A stretch of DNA of 64,000 nt from Spirosoma radiotolerans (lineage in GTDB: Bacteria > Bacteroidota > Bacteroidia > Cytophagales > Spirosomataceae), in assembly GCF_000974425.1 (NCBI RefSeq), contig NZ_CP010429.1, forward strand, positions 4,278,001 through 4,342,000, in the 5' to 3' direction. Shown here in pieces: positions 58,039 through 64,000 of the stretch (position 1 is its first letter; every line of letters starts with the position of its first letter). Below the pieces are notes generated by a model. It did no database searches, was not told where the DNA came from, and saw nothing but the letters and a program-made list of their open reading frames with translations. The position numbers and the translations under genes were made by a program.

Positions 58039-61000
58039 ATGCGCTGGTCAGCTAAAACCAAAGATGAATTAGTAGCCGAGATTCAACGGCTACAACACGA
58101 ACGCAGCGATGTCGCCGTAACAGATGCATTGCCCGCTTTCGATGTTCGGCATACGGTTGACCAACTGAATCTGGTTGGTCTCACCATTGAACGCGACGGC
58201 ACGCTTAGTTACGCTAATCCGTATACCTATCGGGTTACGGCCTGGCAACCCGAGCACATCATCGGCAAAAACTTTTTCGACGTCTTTATTCTACCCGCCG
58301 ACCGGGCCAAACTCGAACATGAGTTTGATGAGGCCTTGACAAAGGGGGGATTTCCTGAACAGAAAGAAATTACCATTCTGGCCCGGAGCGGTGCTCTGCG
58401 CAGCGTGCAGGTCAATTCGTTTATTATAAATGGTACTGATGGACACGTTTCATCGTTCACCATCATTGGCGAAGACGTAACGAACAAACGGCGGGTGGCA
58501 TCGGCCCTCTCCAATACCAATGCCCAATTGCAGGACCTGGTCGATAACACCTCCGACCTGATCCAACTGCTGACACTCGACGGGAAATTCATCTTCGTCA
58601 ACCGGGCCTGGCGCGAAGCTCTTGGCTACAGTTCCGAAGAAATTTCGGCCCTTAACCTGCGCGATGTCCTCCACCCCGACTATGCCGAAAGTACCCTCGG
58701 TCTGCTTAAACGCATACAGGAAGGCGACAAGCTGCCCTATGTAGAAACTGTTTTTCGGGACAAATCCGGGAAGACATTGTTTCTGTCGGGTAGCGTCAAC
58801 TGCCGTTTCGATAACGGTCGCCCAACGGCGTTTCGTTGCATTCTGCACGATACAACGGGCAAAATCAGGGCCGAAAAATCGCAGAAGCTCTATTACAGCA
58901 TCGCTAACTGGACCATCAATACGCCCAATCTCGGTGAACTCTATCACAAGATTCACGAAGAGTTGGGCAATATTATGGACGCCCGCAATTTCTTCATTGC
59001 CCTGTACGATGCCAGCAAAACTTATCTGTCTTTTCCGTACTACGTCGATGAATATTTTGGCGGCAATATGCGGTTTACGAAACGGAAACTGGGTAACGGA
59101 TTGATCGAGTACACGATTCTGGCCAACAAGCCCTTGTTTCTGTACGAAAAAGACATTCGTAAGCTCGCCGACCGCGAACACGTTGATCTGTATGGCCAGC
59201 TTCAGCCACAGGTGATGCTGACAGCTCCGCTTCGTATTGGCGATGAGATTACGGGCATTATCGGGGTAAAATCGTACGACGACGCTCAAACCTACGGCCC
59301 CCGCGACCTCGAACTGCTGGAATTTATTTCTGGACAAGTGGCGCTGGCAATTGCCCGGAAGCAATCAGAAGCCCGGCTGGATAAACAGAATGCCCGACTG
59401 AATGCCATTTTCGATAGTAGCACCTACCTGATCTGGTCGGTCAACAAAGCGTTGAAATTGACCTCATTCAACAAAAACTACGCCCGGCTGATAGAGTACC
59501 AATTGAACGAAGTGCCGTCCATTCAGGCCAGTGCACCTGATCTGGGTTGGCGGATGATCGGGGTAGACAACCGGAAGAACCTTGAAGAACGGTATCGGCA
59601 GGCGTTTCGGGGGTTCGCCCAGAATTTTGAGCTGTTTTTCGAAACACCCAAGGGAGAAACGTATCTCGAATTTCACCTGAACCCTATTTTGCTGGCAGGG
59701 GGAGTTATCGAAGAAGTGTCGGGCATTGCGCGCGACATCACCAACCGCAAACGAGCTGAAATCGCGACTCGCCAGAGTGAAGAGAAATTCCGGGGTATTT
59801 TCGAAAACCTGCAGGATATTTATGCGCGTGTCGATCGGAAAGGGCGTATTACGATGATCAGTCCGTCGGTCTTTAAACGGATGGGGTACACACCCGACGA
59901 AGTGCTGGGACAGGATATAACCCAGTATTTCATCGACGCCAATGAAATACGGCATGCCATGTTCAAGCTGGCCCGCAACCGCAGCCTCCGGAACTTTGAA
60001 GCCAGCATGCGCCGTAAAGACGGCAGCGAACGCCAGTTTATGTTTAACATGCTGATGCTCAACGATGGGCCAGGCAGCGATTCGGTCGTGGCCGTTTTGG
60101 CCCGCGATATTACGGAGTTAAAGCGACAATCGGCTGAACTGGTTAAAGCGAAAAACGAGGCAGAGCGGTCATTGAAAGTAAAAGAGCAGTTTCTGGCCAA
60201 CATGAGCCATGAAATCCGAACGCCGATGAACGGAATTATCGGCATGATCGACCTGCTGAATGACACGCAGTTGGACGAAGAACAACGCAGTTATGTCAAA
60301 ACCGTCAAGCGGTCGTCGGAAACCCTGCTGAATATTCTGAACGATATTCTGGATTTGTCTAAAATCGAGGCCGGGAAAATGGTGCTCCATGAGTCGCCAG
60401 TGGCGTTTAAGGAGATTTTCGAGAAGTTGATTGCGCTATTCGGGCAACAGGCCAACTCTAAAAACAATGAACTAACCTACCATCTCGGTCCTGACTTACC
60501 CACTTTCGTTATCGCCGACCAGACCCGGCTGCTGCAGGTCCTGTCGAACCTGACCTCGAATGCCATTAAATTCACCGAGAACGGCACAATTCGAGTTGAA
60601 GCGACGCTACTCAGCAAACACGGAAAATTCAACCGAATCCGGGTGGCGGTGAAAGACTCGGGTATTGGCATCTCCCCGCAAAACATCAACCTGCTCTTTA
60701 ATTCCTTTAGCCAGGTGGATACATCCTCCCGCAAATCGTTTGGAGGAACCGGCCTGGGCTTAGCTATCTCGAAAGAACTGGCGACGCTGATGAAAGGCGA
60801 AATTGGGGTCGATTCCACGGTAGGAATGGGCAGTTCGTTCTGGTTTACCATCGAACTGAAGGAAACCAGCATTAGCCCCACTCAACAAACTACGGAAGTT
60901 GCCGAAATTGCCCTTGCCAACTTCTTTAGCGCTTATCACCCCAAGGTGTTGCTGGTAGACGACAACGCGGTGAACCGCAAAGTAGCCAGCGAAATTCTAC

Positions 61001-61719
61001 GAAAATCGGGCTGCGTTGTGATCACGGCCGATAGTGGCCCGGCCGCCATTAGTGAAGTGCAGAAAACCCACGGTGAAGGAGCCGAAGCCGGTTTCGACGT
61101 CATTTTCATGGACATTCAGATGCCCGATATGGATGGTGTAGAAACGACGAGGAATCTGCGTAAACAGTTTGGTAATCAATTGCCAACGATTGTTGCCATG
61201 ACGGCCTATTCCATGCGCGAAGACCGCGAGCGGTTCATCAGCCAGGGCCTCGACGATTACATTGCCAAGCCGATTCGCGCTCAAAGCCTGATCGCTAAAG
61301 TGAAGGAGCTTACCGATACCAAGCGGGCGAAACAGAACACGACTCCGGCTAAGCCGGCTGAACCCACACAGCCTGCCGTCGATCCCAAACTACCCATTAT
61401 CGATGAAGAGATTGTTGGGCAGCTTCGTGACATTGGCGGTCAGGAATTGGTTGACAGCATCATGGAAGAGTTCGTGACGGAGGCCACCGATCTGGTGAAT
61501 GGTGCCCTGGCGGCCTACGATCTTGGCGATATTCCTACGGTGAAGAGCCATTTGCACACCTTAAAAGGAAGCGCAGGAACCATTGGTATAGCCCGCGTGG
61601 CCGACATTGCCCGAACGGCCGAAGGAAAGCTAAAAGTAAATGACACCAGTGGATTGCTAGACGCCCTTCATGCGCTGGAAGAATCGTTTAACGAATTCCT
61701 GACAACCTGGAAAAGCTAA
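58039..61719 (+). CDS. Soluble hybrid sensor histidine kinase / response regulator with Hpt
   Basis: 1226 residues, no membrane segment. Order: PAS (about 35-155), PAS (about 165-285), GAF (about 290-445), PAS (about 455-575), PAS (about 580-695), HisKA with H724 ([11 protein letters not shown]), HATPase (about 825-945; [18 protein letters not shown]), receiver with D1025 ([10 protein letters not shown]) and Hpt with H1173 (HTLKGSAG). The chain allows phosphotransfer H724 to D1025 to H1173 within one protein, with a separate receiver as final target. Signal unknown; PAS/GAF suggest cytosolic redox, light or small-molecule sensing. Confidence 0.93.
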   Translation: MRWSAKTKDELVAEIQRLQHERSDVAVTDALPAFDVRHTVDQLNLVGLTIERDGTLSYANPYTYRVTAWQPEHIIGKNFFDVFILPADRAKLEHEFDEALTKGGFPEQKEITILARSGALRSVQVNSFIINGTDGHVSSFTIIGEDVTNKRRVASALSNTNAQLQDLVDNTSDLIQLLTLDGKFIFVNRAWREALGYSSEEISALNLRDVLHPDYAESTLGLLKRIQEGDKLPYVETVFRDKSGKTLFLSGSVNCRFDNGRPTAFRCILHDTTGKIRAEKSQKLYYSIANWTINTPNLGELYHKIHEELGNIMDARNFFIALYDASKTYLSFPYYVDEYFGGNMRFTKRKLGNGLIEYTILANKPLFLYEKDIRKLADREHVDLYGQLQPQVMLTAPLRIGDEITGIIGVKSYDDAQTYGPRDLELLEFISGQVALAIARKQSEARLDKQNARLNAIFDSSTYLIWSVNKALKLTSFNKNYARLIEYQLNEVPSIQASAPDLGWRMIGVDNRKNLEERYRQAFRGFAQNFELFFETPKGETYLEFHLNPILLAGGVIEEVSGIARDITNRKRAEIATRQSEEKFRGIFENLQDIYARVDRKGRITMISPSVFKRMGYTPDEVLGQDITQYFIDANEIRHAMFKLARNRSLRNFEASMRRKDGSERQFMFNMLMLNDGPGSDSVVAVLARDITELKRQSAELVKAKNEAERSLKVKEQFLANMSHEIRTPMNGIIGMIDLLNDTQLDEEQRSYVKTVKRSSETLLNILNDILDLSKIEAGKMVLHESPVAFKEIFEKLIALFGQQANSKNNELTYHLGPDLPTFVIADQTRLLQVLSNLTSNAIKFTENGTIRVEATLLSKHGKFNRIRVAVKDSGIGISPQNINLLFNSFSQVDTSSRKSFGGTGLGLAISKELATLMKGEIGVDSTVGMGSSFWFTIELKETSISPTQQTTEVAEIALANFFSAYHPKVLLVDDNAVNRKVASEILRKSGCVVITADSGPAAISEVQKTHGEGAEAGFDVIFMDIQMPDMDGVETTRNLRKQFGNQLPTIVAMTAYSMREDRERFISQGLDDYIAKPIRAQSLIAKVKELTDTKRAKQNTTPAKPAEPTQPAVDPKLPIIDEEIVGQLRDIGGQELVDSIMEEFVTEATDLVNGALAAYDLGDIPTVKSHLHTLKGSAGTIGIARVADIARTAEGKLKVNDTSGLLDALHALEESFNEFLTTWKS

Positions 61720-61725
61720 CGGTTC

Positions 61726-61777
61726 GTTTTTGTCATTCAGACGATAGCCGCCTAGCTATTATCTGAATGACAAAAAC
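61726..61777. terminator. Bidirectional terminator between the kinase and collagen-like genes
   Basis: GTTTTTGTCATTCAGA (61726-61741) and its perfect complement (61762-61777), with a short inner stem. Convergent genes end at 61719 (+) and 61797 (-). A/T runs at both outer ends fit termination in either direction. Confidence 0.75.
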
Positions 61778-61796
61778 AAGGCAGGACCGCTTTACC

Positions 61797-62330
61797 TTAG
61801 TCAGGAATATTGAACGCCTTTTGAACCGCTTTGTAATCGCTATAATCAATAGCGCCCACACGACCGTTAACGGCTACAGCACCCGGTATAATGACGTACC
61901 TAAACTGCTGTGTAGTAAGCGCATACGAGGCTCTAAGTTCAATTCGACCTACATAAATTCGTTGGTGAACCGTAAAGGTAGTGGTGCCAAAAGTCTCTGC
62001 GTATGGCAGGCTTAATATACGACCACCTTCATTCCAGTACACCCGAACATCGGCCTTATCCAGCACCGCTTGTGTAATGGGGGTCGCAGTTATATTACCT
62101 ACATACAAAGTACTACCTCCTGTGAATGTCGTACTGATCCAGGGTGAATACTGCACATCGGCAGTGCCTGTTGCCCCTTGCGGACCCGCTGGACCCGTCG
62201 GTCCGGCTGGGCCAGTTGCGCCTGTGTCTCCCTTCGGGCCAGGGTCGCCAGCTTTGGGCTGACATTGTTGAAAACAAAACGAAACGAAACAGAGGCAGGT
62301 AGCGACGAATATAAGCGGTAAGCGATTCAT
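61797..62330 (-). CDS. Collagen-like (Gly-X-Y) lipoprotein
   Basis: 177 residues. Signal with a cysteine-rich tail (CLCFVSFCFQQC), likely lipidated at Cys23. Eight to nine Gly-X-Y triplets follow at once (GDPGPKGDTGATGPAGPTGP...), then a beta-rich domain (about 60-177; VRVYWNEGGRILSLPYAETFG). Known: short collagen-like stalks trimerise surface proteins in bacteria. Likely a surface lipoprotein with a trimeric head; function unknown. Confidence 0.8.
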   Translation of the reverse strand: MNRLPLIFVATCLCFVSFCFQQCQPKAGDPGPKGDTGATGPAGPTGPAGPQGATGTADVQYSPWISTTFTGGSTLYVGNITATPITQAVLDKADVRVYWNEGGRILSLPYAETFGTTTFTVHQRIYVGRIELRASYALTTQQFRYVIIPGAVAVNGRVGAIDYSDYKAVQKAFNIPD

Positions 62331-62794
62331 AAAGTTAGTGATTAGTAGTTTGACCTTGGTTTGTGAAGGGGAAGGTCGAAAGTCTCCTGTTCGTTGTCAA
62401 TAAATGCACTCTGAATCAGGTATTAATACGCTTACTATCCGTAAAATTCACCTCTCTCCTAACCGTTAACTCAGTCTTGCATCTGCAACAGTGACTTGCT
62501 CAGCGAAATAGGGTCAATTAACCCAAGCCAATTCCGTTGACGTTTTGGGGTTCGTCATCGTCTATACAATCGTCTATCAGCCAGTTAAACAGGCTACAAA
62601 CTAAAAGAGAGACAAGCTTGTTTCGCCCTATTTGCTGTCCACAAACGTACTTCCGTTGTCCGATTCTGGACAATCAACTGACTTTAAAAATGAGAAAATA
62701 GCAGCCAATTGGCTGAAATCAGCCTTTTTCTGCTTTGGCAGGGCATTTGTTTAGCAAATAACAAGTAAATACAATCAGAACGTAGCTGACGGAT
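62331..62794. promoter_or_regulatory. 464-base regulatory gap before the PadR gene
   Basis: No gene seen. Holds three inverted repeats: TTGTCC-N6-GGACAA (62656-62673, perfect); AGCCAATTGGCT (62703-62714), overlapping GGCTGA-AA-TCAGCC (62711-62724); and ATTTG-N5-CAAAT (62745-62759). These lie 36-139 bases before the PadR start and are candidate operators. No TAnnTTTG box was found close to the start. Confidence 0.45.
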
Positions 62795-63121
62795 ATGAAC
62801 AGAGCCTATTTGGGGGAATTCGAAGAGCTGGTTTTACTGACAGTCGCGGTACTGGAAGGGCAGGCTTATGGCGTAACCGTTGCGGGTGAACTAAAGCAGC
62901 GCACCAGCCGCATCATCAGTCTGAGTGGTGTTCATATCGCGCTATATCGACTGGAAGAAAAGGGGTTCCTGCTCTCTGAACTGGGTGGCGCTACCAATGA
63001 ACGGGGCGGCCGTCGGAAACGATTCTTTACCGTTACCGCTGCTGGGAAACAAACCTTGCGTGAAATGAGAGACGTACGCAATCAACTCTGGGACTCCATT
63101 CCAACGACTTCGCTGATCTGA
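62795..63121 (+). CDS. PadR family transcriptional regulator
   Basis: 108 residues: winged helix typical of PadR-s1 proteins (YLGEFEELVLLTVAVLEGQAYG; GVHIALYRLEEKGFL; GGRRKRFFTVTAAGKQTL). The short C-terminal helix dimerises. The ABC permease gene starts three bases after its stop. Known: PadR genes often repress the transporter gene downstream. Candidate operators lie in the upstream gap. Confidence 0.9.
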   Translation: MNRAYLGEFEELVLLTVAVLEGQAYGVTVAGELKQRTSRIISLSGVHIALYRLEEKGFLLSELGGATNERGGRRKRFFTVTAAGKQTLREMRDVRNQLWDSIPTTSLI

Positions 63122-63124
63122 ACC

Positions 63125-64000
63125 ATGGCCAACCACGCTCCTACTCCCCCTGCCTGGGCTGATCGGCTGCTTACCTGGGTTTGCCCGTCTGCGTTACGGG
63201 AAGAGCTATTGGGCGATCTGCACGAGCAGTTTGCCGATCAGGTAGCCCAGGTTGGCGAACGAAAGGCCCGCCAGTTCTACAGTCTGGAAGTACTCCGGTT
63301 TGTCCGCCCTTACTTTCTCAGCCGACGAGTTGCCAGTTTTACGAACTCATCAACCAGCACCAAATCAACAGGTACACCTCGCTATAGCTCCAACGAATAT
63401 CCTCAACCCTCATTTCTTCACCCTGCTATGCTCAGCAATTATATCAAAATCGCTTTTCGCAACCTTTGGAAAAGCAAAGGTTATGCGGCCATCAACGTAG
63501 TTGGCCTGTCGGTCGCGTTTGTTATCAGCACCTTTCTGTTTCTAACCACCTATTTCCAGCTCAGTTTCGATTCGTTTCATACGGATGGTGACCGTGTTTA
63601 TAAAGCCAATCTCTTCTTCAATGACCCCGAAAAGGCAAGTTATTCAGGAACATTACCGCTACCCTTCACCCCGGCCCTGAAAGCCGAGTACCCCGAAATA
63701 GAAGCCGCAGCACGACTGATGAACGGCAGCAACGTGGTTGAATACAAAGGGAAATTTTTCGACAAAAATGTCATGTTCACTGATCCTGACTTTTTGAAAA
63801 TATTCTCATTCCCCCTACTCAAAGGAAACAGGGCAACCGCCCTCAATGACCGGAGCAATATTGTTATCAGTCAGAGTATGGCGAAGGCTATATTTGGCAA
63901 GGAAGATCCGATGGGCAAACGGGTGCTGCTGGGCCGGGATAGCAACGCAAAAGAATTCACCGTCAGTGGGGTATTAGCGGATTTTCCAACCAATTCAACC
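63125..64000 (+). CDS. ABC transporter permease with N-terminal prefix domain (partial)
   Basis: Open frame from the ATG at 63125 to the right edge (292 residues seen). N-terminal prefix (about 1-95; WADRLLTWVCPSALREELLGDL), then a MacB/FtsX-type core: KIAFRNLWKSKGYAAINVVGLSV with the first membrane segment, then the periplasmic MacB domain (FDSFHTDGDRVYKANLF; SNIVISQSMAKAIFG). Known: such Bacteroidota permeases, linked to PadR regulators, are thought to export antimicrobial or signalling peptides, or to act in mechanotransmission. The rest is outside the window. Confidence 0.88.
   Translation, partial: MANHAPTPPAWADRLLTWVCPSALREELLGDLHEQFADQVAQVGERKARQFYSLEVLRFVRPYFLSRRVASFTNSSTSTKSTGTPRYSSNEYPQPSFLHPAMLSNYIKIAFRNLWKSKGYAAINVVGLSVAFVISTFLFLTTYFQLSFDSFHTDGDRVYKANLFFNDPEKASYSGTLPLPFTPALKAEYPEIEAAARLMNGSNVVEYKGKFFDKNVMFTDPDFLKIFSFPLLKGNRATALNDRSNIVISQSMAKAIFGKEDPMGKRVLLGRDSNAKEFTVSGVLADFPTNST

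Overview
The window looks like chromosomal DNA of a Bacteroidota bacterium of the Cytophagales, most like the Spirosoma group. The signs are a type IX secretion C-terminal sorting domain (end of the 25761-29948 gene), promoters of the TAnnTTTG type, few Shine-Dalgarno sequences, Bacteroidota-style lipoproteins, and many secreted hydrolases. The genus is an inference from gene content; no rRNA or tRNA gene was seen.

Layout. (1) 1-3690: a secreted ThuA / PQQ sugar dehydrogenase / PKD / cytochrome c fusion (cut by the left edge) is divergent from a catalytically degenerate Nudix regulator. A perfect inverted repeat sits midway between their two promoters. (2) 3938-15166: a dense set of exported hydrolases: NIPSNAP protein, two M20 peptidases, an S10 carboxypeptidase, an alpha-amino-acid ester hydrolase-like enzyme, a complete subclass B1 metallo-beta-lactamase, a nucleoside hydrolase and an S9 peptidase. 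(3) 15344-17384: a ferredoxin / ferredoxin reductase pair and one orphan. (4) 17533-29948: a carbohydrate island with GH30, DUF1080, a beta-propeller dehydrogenase fused to an azurin-like domain, GH9, and a 1395-residue beta-helix/PA14/NPCBM protein exported by the type IX system; no SusC/SusD pair is present. (5) 30207-44058: an AbgB-like amidohydrolase, a class C beta-lactamase-like serine hydrolase, and housekeeping or small genes (receiver domain, PhnP-like hydrolase, DUF2236 oxygenase, mnmE, mgtE, rsmA, DUF559 nuclease, Ig-like lipoprotein).

(6) 44292-55019 is the most unusual part: seven same-strand genes that pair a tubulin-like GTPase (Tubulin_2 type) with a giant protein carrying an actin/Hsp70-type ATPase core. 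With them are a vWA-like lipoprotein, a three-helix membrane protein, two single-pass membrane proteins sharing a short VRSG(E/N)PVIE motif, and a retropepsin-like lipoprotein. I know of no characterised function for this set; an envelope-spanning, nucleotide-driven assembly is an inference. A short opposite-strand group of secreted proteins (55414-57791) follows.

(7) 58039-64000: a soluble hybrid histidine kinase with four PAS domains, GAF, HisKA, HATPase, receiver and Hpt; a collagen-like lipoprotein; a PadR regulator followed by an ABC permease that leaves the window.

Across the window, many intergenic gaps hold long, nearly perfect inverted repeats. Their arms fall into several unrelated sequence families: GGTTTNN heptads, GAGCGAAA octads, a self-palindromic CGGTCCGTG family and a C-rich family. 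Yet four of them, with three different arm families, carry the same core GCTGACGCG in the loop. Three of the four lie between successive genes of the tubulin/actin cluster.
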